Below the pieces are notes generated by a model. That model was not told the origin of the DNA, did no database searches, and saw only the letters and a program-made list of their open reading frames with translations. From Pseudomonadota bacterium (GTDB lineage Bacteria > Pseudomonadota > Gammaproteobacteria > Burkholderiales > Burkholderiaceae), in NCBI GenBank assembly GCA_963205525.1, contig CAUJJP010000111.1:1-15135 (forward strand): a DNA stretch of 15,135 bases, written 5' to 3'. Numbering within the stretch: the stretch's first letter is position 1; every line of letters begins with the position of its first letter. This document shows positions 1 through 8,148 of this stretch, piece after piece. The translations under genes and the position numbers were made by a program.

Positions 1-88
1 GCGAGCCCGGGCCGCGCGTCGCGCCTACGCCAGCGCCCTTGGCCACCCCGGCGCGGGCACGATTCATAACTTCACAGGCTCTGCCACC

Positions 89-1660
89 ATGACCTCCGCC
101 CTGATTTCCGTCTCCGACAAGACCGGCGTGCTCGACTTCGCACGCGCGCTGCACGCCCTGGGCGTGCGCCTGCTGTCCACCGGCGGCACTGCCAAGCTGC
201 TCGCCGACGCCGGGCTGCCGGTGACCGAGGTCGCCGAACTGACCGGTTTCCCGGAGATGCTGGACGGCCGCGTGAAGACGCTGCACCCGCGCGTGCACGG
301 CGGCCTGCTGGCGCGGCGCGACCTGCCGGCGCACATGCAGGCGCTGGCCGAGCACGGGATCCAGACCATTGACCTGCTGGTCGTCAACCTCTACCCCTTC
401 GCCCAGGCCACCGCGCGCGCCGACTGCACGCTGGAGGACGCGATCGAGAACATCGACATCGGCGGCCCCGCCATGCTGCGCGCCGCGGCCAAGAACTGGA
501 CCGACGTCACGGTGCTGATCGACCCCGCGGACTACGCCCGCGTGCTCGCCGAACTGGGCACCGGCGGCGTCGAGCGCGCGACCCGCTTCCGGCTCGCGAA
601 GAAGGTGTTCGCCCACACCGCCGCCTACGACGGCATGATCACCAACTACCTGAGCGCGCTCGCCCCCGAGGCCGAGCTCGCGCCGGCCGCGGTGCCGGCG
701 CGCGAGCCCTTCCCCGCGGTGTGGAACCTGCAGCTCGTGAAGACGCAGGACATGCGCTACGGCGAGAACCCGCACCAGGCCGCCGCCTTCTACCGCGACC
801 CGCAGCCCGCCGCCGGCACCCTGGCGCAGTGGACGCAGATCCAGGGCAAGGCGCTGAGCTACAACAACATCGCCGACGCCGATGCCGCCTGGGAATGCGT
901 GAAGAGCTTTGCCGGCCCGGCCTGCGTGATCGTCAAGCACGCCAACCCCTGCGGCGTGGCGCTCGGCGCGGACGCCCACGAGGCCTACCGCAAGGCGCTG
1001 CAGACCGACCCCACCTCGGCCTTCGGCGGCATCATCGCCTTCAACCGGCCGCTGGACGCCGGTGCCGCCGAAGCGGTGGCACGCCAGTTCGTCGAGGTCG
1101 TGATCGCGCCGGCCATCAGCGCCGAGGCGCGCGCGGTGTTTGCCTCCAAGGTCAACGTGCGCCTGCTCGAGGTGCCGCTGGCCGAAGGTGGCAACGCCTG
1201 GGACCTCAAACGCGTCGGCGGCGGCGTGCTGCTGCAGACCCAGGACGCGAAGAACGTCGCCGAGTCCGAGCTGCGCGTGGTGACGAAGAAGGCGCCGAGC
1301 AGCGCGCAGCTGGCCGACCTGCTGTTCGCCTGGAAGGTGGCCAAGTTCGTGAAGAGCAACGCCATCGTGTTCTGCGCCGACGGCATGACGGTGGGCGTGG
1401 GCGCGGGCCAGATGAGCCGCATCGACAGCGCCCGCATCGCCGGCATCAAGGCCGCCAACGCCGGCCTCTCGCTGGCCGGCTCGGCGGTGGCGAGCGACGC
1501 CTTCTTCCCCTTCCGCGACGGCCTGGACGTGGTGGTCGACGCCGGCGCGGCCTGCGTCATCCAGCCCGGCGGCTCGGTGCGCGACGAGGAAGTGATCGCC
1601 GCCGCCGACGAGCGCGGCATCGCCATGCTGTTCACCGGCACCCGGCACTTCCGGCACTGA
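89..1660 (+). CDS. purH: Bifunctional AICAR transformylase / IMP cyclohydrolase PurH
   Basis: Catalyses the last two steps of de novo purine synthesis in the cytoplasm: formylation of AICAR with 10-formyl-THF, then ring closure to IMP. The protein is 523 residues, the normal full length. The N-terminal MGS-type cyclohydrolase domain (about 1-145) shows STGGTAKLL, the [14 protein letters not shown] block and [16 protein letters not shown]. The C-terminal transformylase domain shows [22 protein letters not shown], the catalytic Lys-His motif KHANPCG (residues 283-289), [10 protein letters not shown] and the closing TGTRHFRH. The frame stays open upstream to the window edge, but the ATG at 89 gives the usual family N-terminus ([13 protein letters not shown]). 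The ribosome site is weak. In related betaproteobacteria I recall purH lying next to ruvC; here about 7 kb separates them. No fis-like C-terminus is visible in the 88 bases upstream. Identification is firm. Confidence 0.98.
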   Translation: MTSALISVSDKTGVLDFARALHALGVRLLSTGGTAKLLADAGLPVTEVAELTGFPEMLDGRVKTLHPRVHGGLLARRDLPAHMQALAEHGIQTIDLLVVNLYPFAQATARADCTLEDAIENIDIGGPAMLRAAAKNWTDVTVLIDPADYARVLAELGTGGVERATRFRLAKKVFAHTAAYDGMITNYLSALAPEAELAPAAVPAREPFPAVWNLQLVKTQDMRYGENPHQAAAFYRDPQPAAGTLAQWTQIQGKALSYNNIADADAAWECVKSFAGPACVIVKHANPCGVALGADAHEAYRKALQTDPTSAFGGIIAFNRPLDAGAAEAVARQFVEVVIAPAISAEARAVFASKVNVRLLEVPLAEGGNAWDLKRVGGGVLLQTQDAKNVAESELRVVTKKAPSSAQLADLLFAWKVAKFVKSNAIVFCADGMTVGVGAGQMSRIDSARIAGIKAANAGLSLAGSAVASDAFFPFRDGLDVVVDAGAACVIQPGGSVRDEEVIAAADERGIAMLFTGTRHFRH

Positions 1661-1682
1661 ACGGCACGCAGCGGCACCGAGG

Positions 1683-1700
1683 GGCGCACCAAGCGGCGCC
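1683..1700. terminator. Possible hairpin between convergent purH and the kinase gene
   Basis: A GGCGC stem (1683-1687) pairs with GCGCC (1696-1700) around an 8-base loop, in the 45-base gap between two convergent stop codons. There is no T-run on either side, so it is not a canonical intrinsic terminator. The position suits a shared transcript end, but such small GC stems are common at this GC content. Confidence 0.2.
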
Positions 1701-1705
1701 GTCGG

Positions 1706-4483
1706 TCAAGCCGGGTCGGGGCGCGGCGGCGGCTGCGGCGCGCTGCGTGGCAGCCAGAGGTCGAAGCGGGTGCCCGCGCCCGGCGTGCTGTGCAGCTCGA
1801 TGCGCCCGCCCAGCACGCCGCTGACCAGGGTGTGCACGATGTTCAGCCCCAGGCCCGATCCGCCCTGGCCGAGCCGGGTGGTGAAGAAGGGGTCGTAAAC
1901 CTTCTTGTGGTGCTCGGGGGCGATGCCGCAGCCGTCGTCGGCCACGCTCAGCAGCAGCCGATCGGGCTCCAGCGCCTGCGCCTTCAGGGTGATGCGGCCG
2001 CCCGCGCGGCCGGCGAAGGCGTGCACGATGGCGTTGTTGATCAGGTTCATCAGCACCTGCCCGAGCGGCCCGGGGTAGCTGTCCATGCGCAGCTCGCGCG
2101 GGATCTCCTCGAGCAGGCGCACACCGGCGCGGCGCAGGCCGGGGCGCATCGCCAGCGCCACCTCCTGCACCACGTCGGCGAGCGCGAAGCGGCGCCGCTG
2201 GGCGCTCGTCTGGTCGGCCGCCAGCTGCTTGAAGCCGCCGATCAGCTCGGCGGCGCGGCTGAGGTTGCGCTCGATGATCTGGCCGCCCTCCTCGACGTCG
2301 GCCAGGTAGGCCGCCAGGGCGCTGCGCGTGAGCCCGGCCTCGGCCTGGGCCTTGAACCGGCTGTGGGTGCGCGTGAGGGTGGAGGCCACCGTCACCGCGT
2401 TGCCGATCGGCGTGTTGAGCTCGTGCGCGACGCCGGCCACCAGCGCGCCCAGCGAGGCCAGCTTCTCGCTTTGCAGCAGCTCGTCCTGGGTCCGGCGCAG
2501 CCGCTGCAAGGTGGCGCTGAGCTCGGCGGTGCGCTCCTGCACGCGCTGCTCCAGGGTGGCGTTGAGCTGCTGGATCTCGTGCTCGCGCTGCTTGCGCTCG
2601 GTGATGTCCATCTCGATGCCGTCGAACACGATGTGCCCGCTGTCCTCCATGCGGCGCGGCGCGGTGACGATCATGAACCAGCGCAGGCTGCCGTCGGGCA
2701 GGATGCAGCGCACCTCGACCTTGAAGTCGATCAGGGCCGCGATGCACTGCGCCTCGCGCTGCACCAACATGTCGCGGTCGTCGGGGTGGACCTGGGCGTA
2801 CAGCCGCTGCGGCTCGCGCATCACCTCGTCCACGCTCAGGCCGTGCAGGCGCTGCACGCCCTCGCTGAGGTAGGTGAAGCGGCGCATCTCGCCCGCCAGC
2901 CCGCAGTCGTTCTGGAACACCATGCTGTCGGGGATGCGGTCGCTGATCAGCGCCATCCGCTGCTGGCTCTCGCGCAGCTGCGCCTCCGCCAGCTTGAGCG
3001 AGCTGACGTTGATGTGGGTGCCCAGGGTGCGGCTGGTGATGCGGCCCTCGGCGTCGCGCAGGGTGCTGCCGCGCGACCAGACCCAGACCCAGCTGCCGTC
3101 GGCGTGCAGCATGCGGAACTGGCTGTCGTACATGCCGGGCGATCCGGACGCCAGATAGTCGGCGAAGGCGCGGCGCGCGCGCTCCAGGTCCTGCGGGTGC
3201 AGCCACTGCAGCCAGGCCTGCTCCAGGTTGGGGAAACCCTCGGACGGCTGGTCCAGCCCGTCGCGGCCCAGCATGCCGAAGTACTCCGGGCTGCACCACA
3301 GGTGCTGGCGCTCGTGGTCCCACTCCCAGACCCCGGTGTTGGAGACCTGGGCCAGGGCCAGGAAGCGCTCGCTCTGCAGGCGCGAGGCTTCCTGCGCGGC
3401 CCGGCGCTCGGTGACGTCCTGGCGCGCGCCCATCATGCGCAGCGGCCGGCCCTCGGCGTCGCGCTCGACGATGCGCCCGCTGTCCAGCACCCAGACCCAG
3501 TGGCCGTCCTTGTGCCGCATGCGCGATTCGCAGGCATAGCCCTCGCTGCGGCCGGCGAGGTGGGCGTCCACGCGGCGCCGGCTCTCCGCCAGGTCGTCCG
3601 GGTGGCACAGGCGTGCGAAGGTCTGCTCGGACAGCGGCTCCAGCTCGGCCAGGGTATAGCCCATGATGCCGGCCCAGCGTTCGCTCAAGCGCACCGCACC
3701 GGTGTCCAGGCGCCACTCCCAGGTGCCGGCCTGCATGGCCTGCAGCGTGTTCTCCAGGCGCTGGCGCTCGGGCGAATTGTGCGCCGCCCGCGGGCGCACC
3801 GGATCCCCGACGCGCCGGCTGCCGCGCCAGGTGAGGGCGATGCCGGCCGCCGCGAGCACGCAGGCCACGGCGAGCATGTAGAGCACGCCGCGGCGCAGCG
3901 CCTGGCGGCTGGCGGCGTCGGTGATGCCGACCTGCACCAGGCCCTGCACCCGGTTGTCGAAGCCGCCGCGGTAGGCCGCGCTGTGCTCGCGCACCAGGCT
4001 GCCGTCGGCAAGTGCCAGGGCGCGCGGGAGCAGCGGCGCCCGGCCCGCCAGCATGGCGGCGACGGCGGCGCGCTCGCCGGCGTCGAGCACGCTGTCGTCG
4101 AGCTGCGGGTCGCTGTGGGCGACGACCACGCCCTCGGCGTCGACCACGCGCAGCCAGGCGATGTCGGCCTGCGACTGCTTGATCTGCTCGACGAACAGCC
4201 GCGCCTGGTGCTTGCCGGCGAAGCTGACGCGGCCCACGGCGTCGGCCAGGACCTGGGTCGTGATGTCGGCCAGGCGCGCCTGCTCGCGCTCCATCACGCC
4301 GCGCAGATACCAGCCGCCGACCAGCAGCGCCACCAGCACCACGCCCAGCAGCAGGGCGCCGAAGGCGAGCGCGATGCGGCGGTCGATGTCGGCGAAATCG
4401 GCGACCCGCACCGGCGCATCCACGGCATCCACGGCATCCACGGCGTCGGCCGGCTCGGCGGCCACGGGCAGGACCGAACTCAT
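1706..4483 (-). CDS. Membrane-bound PAS-domain sensor histidine kinase
   Basis: A 925-residue kinase, last gene of a three-gene signalling operon. Order: short cytoplasmic tail, TM1 (about 37-60), periplasmic sensor region (about 61-199), TM2 (about 200-218), three PAS-like domains (about 245-360, 373-500, 505-630; each of the first two has an HP(D/Q)DL element), a coiled stretch, then the catalytic core. The phosphoacceptor is His687 in VAGVAHELNTPIGN; the N box is LMNLINNAIVHAF (about 811-823), G1 is DDGCG (849-853), the F box is DPFFTTR and G2 is GSGLGL (875-880). There is no receiver domain, so it needs a partner, and the REC protein two genes upstream is the obvious one. Its ATG overlaps the stop of the binding-protein gene (ATGA), which fixes the start and predicts coupled translation. 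The frame stays open upstream through the neighbour, but that part is a shadow. The tail carries a VDA repeat encoded by 9-bp tandem repeats. Confidence 0.93.
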   Translation of the reverse strand: MSSVLPVAAEPADAVDAVDAVDAPVRVADFADIDRRIALAFGALLLGVVLVALLVGGWYLRGVMEREQARLADITTQVLADAVGRVSFAGKHQARLFVEQIKQSQADIAWLRVVDAEGVVVAHSDPQLDDSVLDAGERAAVAAMLAGRAPLLPRALALADGSLVREHSAAYRGGFDNRVQGLVQVGITDAASRQALRRGVLYMLAVACVLAAAGIALTWRGSRRVGDPVRPRAAHNSPERQRLENTLQAMQAGTWEWRLDTGAVRLSERWAGIMGYTLAELEPLSEQTFARLCHPDDLAESRRRVDAHLAGRSEGYACESRMRHKDGHWVWVLDSGRIVERDAEGRPLRMMGARQDVTERRAAQEASRLQSERFLALAQVSNTGVWEWDHERQHLWCSPEYFGMLGRDGLDQPSEGFPNLEQAWLQWLHPQDLERARRAFADYLASGSPGMYDSQFRMLHADGSWVWVWSRGSTLRDAEGRITSRTLGTHINVSSLKLAEAQLRESQQRMALISDRIPDSMVFQNDCGLAGEMRRFTYLSEGVQRLHGLSVDEVMREPQRLYAQVHPDDRDMLVQREAQCIAALIDFKVEVRCILPDGSLRWFMIVTAPRRMEDSGHIVFDGIEMDITERKQREHEIQQLNATLEQRVQERTAELSATLQRLRRTQDELLQSEKLASLGALVAGVAHELNTPIGNAVTVASTLTRTHSRFKAQAEAGLTRSALAAYLADVEEGGQIIERNLSRAAELIGGFKQLAADQTSAQRRRFALADVVQEVALAMRPGLRRAGVRLLEEIPRELRMDSYPGPLGQVLMNLINNAIVHAFAGRAGGRITLKAQALEPDRLLLSVADDGCGIAPEHHKKVYDPFFTTRLGQGGSGLGLNIVHTLVSGVLGGRIELHSTPGAGTRFDLWLPRSAPQPPPRPDPA
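4416..4442. repeat. Three exact 9-bp tandem repeats in the kinase 5' end
   Basis: The unit gcatccacg occurs three times head to tail, followed by a degenerate fourth copy (gcgtcggcc). On the coding strand it gives a VDA repeat at kinase residues 13-23, in the cytoplasmic tail before TM1. Because the unit is 9 bp, gain or loss of copies would keep the frame. Confidence 0.85.
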
Positions 4484-5550
4484 CGCGACGGCGCGGGCGC
4501 ACCGCGCCAGACCGGCTCGCGCGCCGGCCAGGGCTTGCGGAACGAGGCCGGGATGGGGCCGTCCCAGCCGGGGTAGCGCTCCAGGGTCTCGCGCGTGACG
4601 GGGAAAGCCGGGATCAGGACCTGCGGCGCCACCCGGCGGCCGTGCAGGATGTCGTAGGCGGTGCTCGCCGCCACCGCGCCCATGGGGCCGCAGAACTGGG
4701 CGGCGTCGATGCGCGTGGAGCGGCCGGCGCGGATGTTGCGCACCGAGTCCGGGTCGCCGTCGACGCTGGCGACCGCGATCTCGTCGCGCCCGGCGCGCTG
4801 CAGCTCGTCCACCACCGCCAGGCCGCCGCCGTCGTTGACGGTGAAGATGGCGTCCACGCTGCCGCGATCCGGGAAGTCGCGCAGGATGGCGAGCCCGGCC
4901 GCGCGCCCCTCCACCGGCTCCACCGCACGGTAGCTGCGCAGGATGCGGTAGCGCCGGCCGCGCTCGCGCAGCGCGTCCAGGAAGCCGTTCAGGCGCTCCA
5001 CGGTGGAGGACACCTGGGGGTACTCCACCAGCACCAGGCGCAGCTCGCGCCCGGGCGCGAACAGCGAGGCCAGGTATTCGCCGCCCAGGTAGCCGGCCTG
5101 CCGGTTGTCGGTGGTGATGTAGGACGCGAGCGTGCCGCCGCTGATGTACTGGTCGAACGCGATCACCGGGATGCCGGCGTGGTTGGCGGCGCGCAGCGGC
5201 TGCGCGAGCGCCGCGTTGTCGGTCGGCTGCACGATGATGGCGTCCGGGTGCGCCGCCACCATGGCCTGCATCTGCGCGATCTGGCGCTGCACGCCCGCCG
5301 GGCCGTCGCCCGCCACCTGCGGCAGCAGTTCCAGGAGCGGCTCGCCGCTGGCGCGCGCGGCCTCGTTGATCTGCCGCACCTGCTGCTCCAGGCCTTTGCG
5401 CATCGCCAGCTGGCCGGGAATGGTGGACGACCAGTAGAGCACGCCGACGCGCCAGACTGGTGCCGCCGCCTGCGAGGTGGGCGCGGGCGCCGCCATCACC
5501 GCCACCGGGTGTGCCAGCAACCAGAGCCAGAGCCGGGCACGACAGCGCAT
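4480..5550 (-). CDS. Periplasmic sugar-type substrate-binding protein (RbsB-like), orphan, linked to the sensor kinase
   Basis: A 356-residue exported protein of the type I periplasmic binding fold (Peripla_BP_4/RbsB-like). A signal peptide is visible (basic MRCRAR, hydrophobic stretch, cleavage probably after VMA near residue 20). Family marks: RVGVLYWSS at the start of the fold, QIAQMQAMVAAHPDAIIVQPTDNAAL, AANHAGIPVIAFDQ, DNRQAGYLGGEYLA, DAIFTVNDGGGLAVVDEL, and IAVASVDGDPDSVRNIRAG. The start at 5550 has GGAG seven bases upstream. It lies 36 bases after the response-regulator stop, and its own stop overlaps the kinase ATG by four bases. There is no permease or ATPase gene nearby, so I infer that it binds a ligand and presents it to the kinase, as LuxP does for LuxQ, rather than feeding a transporter. 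The ligand is unknown; sugars or autoinducer-2-like molecules fit the family. Confidence 0.9.
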   Translation of the reverse strand: MRCRARLWLWLLAHPVAVMAAPAPTSQAAAPVWRVGVLYWSSTIPGQLAMRKGLEQQVRQINEAARASGEPLLELLPQVAGDGPAGVQRQIAQMQAMVAAHPDAIIVQPTDNAALAQPLRAANHAGIPVIAFDQYISGGTLASYITTDNRQAGYLGGEYLASLFAPGRELRLVLVEYPQVSSTVERLNGFLDALRERGRRYRILRSYRAVEPVEGRAAGLAILRDFPDRGSVDAIFTVNDGGGLAVVDELQRAGRDEIAVASVDGDPDSVRNIRAGRSTRIDAAQFCGPMGAVAASTAYDILHGRRVAPQVLIPAFPVTRETLERYPGWDGPIPASFRKPWPAREPVWRGAPAPSR

Positions 5551-5557
5551 CGAGGAT

Positions 5558-5561
5558 CTCC
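5558..5561 (-). promoter_or_regulatory. Ribosome binding site of the binding-protein gene
   Basis: GGAG on the minus strand, seven bases before the ATG at 5550. It supports this start and independent initiation inside the operon. Confidence 0.6.
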
Positions 5562-5581
5562 GTTCGCGCCGGTTCGCGCCG
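5562..5581. repeat. 10-bp tandem direct repeat in the operon spacer
   Basis: Two perfect adjacent copies of gttcgcgccg lie between the response-regulator stop and the ribosome site of the binding-protein gene. Function unknown; it may be a replication slip in GC-rich DNA. Confidence 0.7.
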
Positions 5582-5586
5582 GCCGC

Positions 5587-7797
5587 TCAGCGGTCCAGCG
5601 CCCGGCGCCGCTGCAGCCAGGTCAGGAAGTCGGCCGCGTCCAGCGGGCGCGCGAAATGGTAGCCCTGCCCTTCCTCGCAGCCCGCGTCCTGCAAGGCGGC
5701 GTGCTGGTCGGCGTTCTCTATGCCCTCGGCGAGGGTGGCCAGCCGCAGCTGCGCCGCCAGCGCGAGCACCAGGCGTGCGATCTCGTGGCGCCCGGCGCCA
5801 CCGCCGCCGCCGGGGCCGCTGACGAAGCTGCGGTCCACCTTCAGCCGGTCCAGCGGCAGGCCCTGGATCACGCTCAGCGAGGAGTAACCGGTGCCGAAGT
5901 CGTCCATCGCCACGCGCACGCCGCGCGTGCGCAGCGCCTGCAGCTTGGCCACCAGCGCCTGCGTGTTCTCGATCGCCACCGATTCGGTGAGCTCGATCTC
6001 GATCTGCTCGCCGTTCAGCCCGGTGTCGTCCAGCGCCGCCAGGAAGTCGCTGACGAAGCCGGGGTCGGCGAACTGGACGTGCGAGACGTTCACCGCGACC
6101 CGGAAGTCCGGATCGACCTGGTCGCGCAGGCCGGCGCGCCAGCACATCGCGCTGCGCAGCACCCACTGCCCGATCGCCACCATCAGCCCCGACTGCTCGG
6201 CCACCGGGATGAACTCGGCCGGCGAGACCAGGCTGCCGTCGGCCTGGCGCCAGCGCAGCAGGGTTTCGGCGCCCACCACGCGGCCGCTGCGCAGGTGCAC
6301 GAAGGGCTGGTACTGCAGGAACAGTCGCCCTTCGGAGAAGGCGCTGCGCAGGCCGCTGAGCAGGTGGATGCGCTCGCGCGCGGCGTCGGCCTGGCTGAGC
6401 TCGAAGTACAGCGCCTTGCCGCGCTGGCCGCGCTTGGCCTGCTTGAGCGCGGCGCCGGCGTTCTTCAGCACCGCGGCGCCGGAACGCTCGCCCTGGGCCA
6501 GCCGCACCAGGCCGGAGGTGGCCGACAGCCGCAGCGGCTCGTCGCCGTCGACGAAGAAGGGGCGCGCAAACACCTCAGCGATCGCCTGCGGCGTGACGCG
6601 CGACGCCGATCCGTAGAGCGCGAACAGGTCGGCGCCGACCCGCGCGACCAGGGTCTGCGCCGGGAAGGCGTCGCGCAGCCGCGCCGCCACCGCGCGCAGC
6701 ACGGCGTCGCCGAAGCTGTCGTCGAGGATGCTGTTGATGTCGGCGAAGCCGTCCAGGTCGACCAGCGCCACGGTGTCCATGTCGGCCTGGCCGGTGTCGA
6801 TCGCGTCCACCAGCGCGTTGCGGTTGGGCAGCTGCACCAGGCCGTCGCGGTAGGCGAGCTCGCGGATGGCGAGAAAGAGCTGCAGGTTCTCCAGCGCCAC
6901 CGCCGCGGTGCCGCAAAAGGCCTCCAGCAGCTCGCGTTCCTGGCCCTGCAGCGCGCGCGGCAGCTCGACCAGGATGGCCAGCGCCTGATCGCTGCGCCCG
7001 CCCAGGAACAGGCCGACGCCATCGTCCAGCTCCAGCTCGTGCCGGCGCCGCACCAGCAGGCGCTGCAGCCGCTCCCGGGCGCGCGCCTCCGGCAGCTCGG
7101 GCAAGGGCCGGTCCACCCAGGGCGCCATGCGGCCCAGCGCGGCCAGCACGCGCGGCGCGGCCTTCGCGGCGGCGCCCACCACGCAGGCGCTGGGTGCTTC
7201 CAGCAGCTCGCAGGCCAGGCGCGCCAGGCGCTGCGCGTAGCCCGCCAGATCGCCGGCGCGGCTCAAGCCGTTGGCGGCGGCGAGGATGTGCGCCAGGCCG
7301 CGCTGCCCGGCCTGCAGCGCCTGCAGCTGCTCGTAGGTGCGCACGGCGAGGGTCAGGCTGGTGAACAGCCTGACCTGGGTGGCCTCGGACTTGGTCGCGT
7401 AGTCGTTGATGTCGTAGGCGCGGATGGTCTCGATCTCGGGCGCGTAGCCGGGCTGGCCGGTGCGCAGGATGACGCGCAGCAGGCGGTTGCCCAGTTCCTC
7501 GCGCAGATGGCGCACGAGTCGCAGGCCGGCGTCCTCGTCCTCCATCACCACGTCGACGATGGCAACCGCGAGCCCGGGCAGCTCGGCCAGCAACCGGCGC
7601 GCCTGCGCCGCCGTGTAGGCGTGGTGAAAGGCGAGTGCGCGCCCCTGCACCTGCACGTCCTTGAGCGCGAGCCGGGTCGCGGCGTGCACGTCGGGCTCGT
7701 CGTCGACCAGCAACACCTGCCAGGCGTCCGGCGCCGTCGACGGCGCGGGCACGGGCTCGTCGATGAACTGCAGTACATCCGCGTCGCGGTCGACCAT
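5587..7797 (-). CDS. Response regulator: REC, DUF3369-like region, degenerate GGDEF, EAL (cyclic di-GMP phosphodiesterase)
   Basis: A 736-residue cytoplasmic protein, first gene of the operon. The receiver domain (about 26-150) has the acidic pair D32/D33 (LLVDDEPDVH), phosphoacceptor D82 (AIVDVVMEDED) and K136 (YATKSE). The following region (about 150-310) looks like DUF3369, typical of REC proteins that handle cyclic di-GMP. The GGDEF domain (about 312-465) has LPNRNAL and LVDLDGFADIN, but the signature is GADLF (388-392), so cyclase activity is probably lost. The EAL domain (about 478-730) keeps E511 in an ETL variant, N570 (VNVS), ELTES, DDFGTGYSS (632-640), K653, AEGIE and GYHFARP, so it looks catalytically competent. 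Expected action: cyclic di-GMP hydrolysis, tuned by phosphorylation from the kinase of this operon. The start at 7797 gives a short leader before the receiver; its ribosome site is poor. A glycine run (663-667) interrupts the EAL domain. Confidence 0.93.
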   Translation of the reverse strand: MVDRDADVLQFIDEPVPAPSTAPDAWQVLLVDDEPDVHAATRLALKDVQVQGRALAFHHAYTAAQARRLLAELPGLAVAIVDVVMEDEDAGLRLVRHLREELGNRLLRVILRTGQPGYAPEIETIRAYDINDYATKSEATQVRLFTSLTLAVRTYEQLQALQAGQRGLAHILAAANGLSRAGDLAGYAQRLARLACELLEAPSACVVGAAAKAAPRVLAALGRMAPWVDRPLPELPEARARERLQRLLVRRRHELELDDGVGLFLGGRSDQALAILVELPRALQGQERELLEAFCGTAAVALENLQLFLAIRELAYRDGLVQLPNRNALVDAIDTGQADMDTVALVDLDGFADINSILDDSFGDAVLRAVAARLRDAFPAQTLVARVGADLFALYGSASRVTPQAIAEVFARPFFVDGDEPLRLSATSGLVRLAQGERSGAAVLKNAGAALKQAKRGQRGKALYFELSQADAARERIHLLSGLRSAFSEGRLFLQYQPFVHLRSGRVVGAETLLRWRQADGSLVSPAEFIPVAEQSGLMVAIGQWVLRSAMCWRAGLRDQVDPDFRVAVNVSHVQFADPGFVSDFLAALDDTGLNGEQIEIELTESVAIENTQALVAKLQALRTRGVRVAMDDFGTGYSSLSVIQGLPLDRLKVDRSFVSGPGGGGGAGRHEIARLVLALAAQLRLATLAEGIENADQHAALQDAGCEEGQGYHFARPLDAADFLTWLQRRRALDR

Positions 7798-8002
7798 GCA
7801 GGCTTTCGGGGGCGGGAGGCCAGGATTCTGACAAACCGGCGCGCCGCCAGCACCTCAAGTTGAGCGGCAAGGGTCCGTCATTTGTGGGGGATCAAACACG
7901 CATATGGCGAGAGGCTCAAGATGCCGTCCTGGCGCGAACGACCCTGCGGTTTGCCGATGCCGGACGCGAGGGGCGCTGGAAACGCTGCACACAGCCCAGG
8001 AC

Positions 8003-8019
8003 TGTCGAATTTCCTGACA
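8003..8019. promoter_or_regulatory. Candidate upstream activator site (inverted repeat)
   Basis: TGTCGAATTTCCTGACA has matching 4-base ends (TGTC/GACA). A second pair overlaps it, CTGAC at 8014-8018 with GTCAG at 8036-8040, both arms flanked by AT-rich bases. It lies about 110 bases upstream of the predicted sigma-54 start, a usual distance for an NtrC-type enhancer-binding protein. The activator is not in the window; PrsR, known to control PEP-CTERM genes, is a guess. Confidence 0.4.
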
Positions 8020-8094
8020 ACCCTCCATGCGGGACGTCAGAAATATTCACGCCAGTCATCCCAACCCCTTGTTTCCTAGGGATTGCAATCTTGA

Positions 8095-8110
8095 TGGCAC
8101 AGGTATTGCA
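8095..8110 (+). promoter_or_regulatory. Sigma-54 (RpoN) -24/-12 promoter of the PEP-CTERM gene
   Basis: TGGCACAGGTATTGCA matches the consensus TGGCACG-N4-TTGCW in all but one position, with the GG and GC doublets at the required 12-base offset. Predicted transcription start near 8121, giving a leader of about 60 bases before the ATG at 8181. Sigma-54 control of PEP-CTERM genes through PrsK/PrsR is known for some betaproteobacteria, which agrees with the gene downstream. Confidence 0.85.
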
Positions 8111-8126
8111 AGTCTGTTGACATCGA

Positions 8127-8148
8127 CCTGCAGGCGCACGCCCGCAGG
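8127..8148 (+). other. Hairpin in the leader of the PEP-CTERM mRNA
   Basis: CCTGC (8127-8131) pairs with GCAGG (8144-8148), and inside it GGC pairs with GCC around a GCAC loop, with one mismatch between the stems. It would form just after the predicted transcription start and could protect the mRNA or affect translation. No T-run follows, so it is not a terminator. Confidence 0.4.

Noticed and set aside
1..88. End of a fis gene before purH, as in related genomes
   Set aside because: None of the three frames reads like the Fis C-terminal helix-turn-helix; the stretch looks non-coding or belongs to something unrecognised.
1790..4576. Very long plus-strand open frame opposite the kinase gene
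   Set aside because: His/Gln/Ala-rich translation with no family marks; the minus strand of the same DNA encodes clear kinase motifs. Long antisense frames are usual at this GC content.
4484..6166. Upstream extension of the kinase frame to nearly 1500 residues
   Set aside because: The extension reads as Arg/Gly/Ala-rich shadow across the binding-protein gene and part of the EAL gene, both of which are well supported in other frames.
4642..7863. Plus-strand frame of over 1000 codons
   Set aside because: Opposite to two firmly identified genes; composition is low-complexity and no domain is recognisable.
7860..7885. Possible minus-strand sigma-54 promoter for the signalling operon
   Set aside because: A TTGC element is present but no GG doublet lies at the required offset.
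7860..8120. Short plus-strand frame in the intergenic region
   Set aside because: No ribosome site or similarity, and it overlaps the sigma-54 promoter and its upstream repeats.
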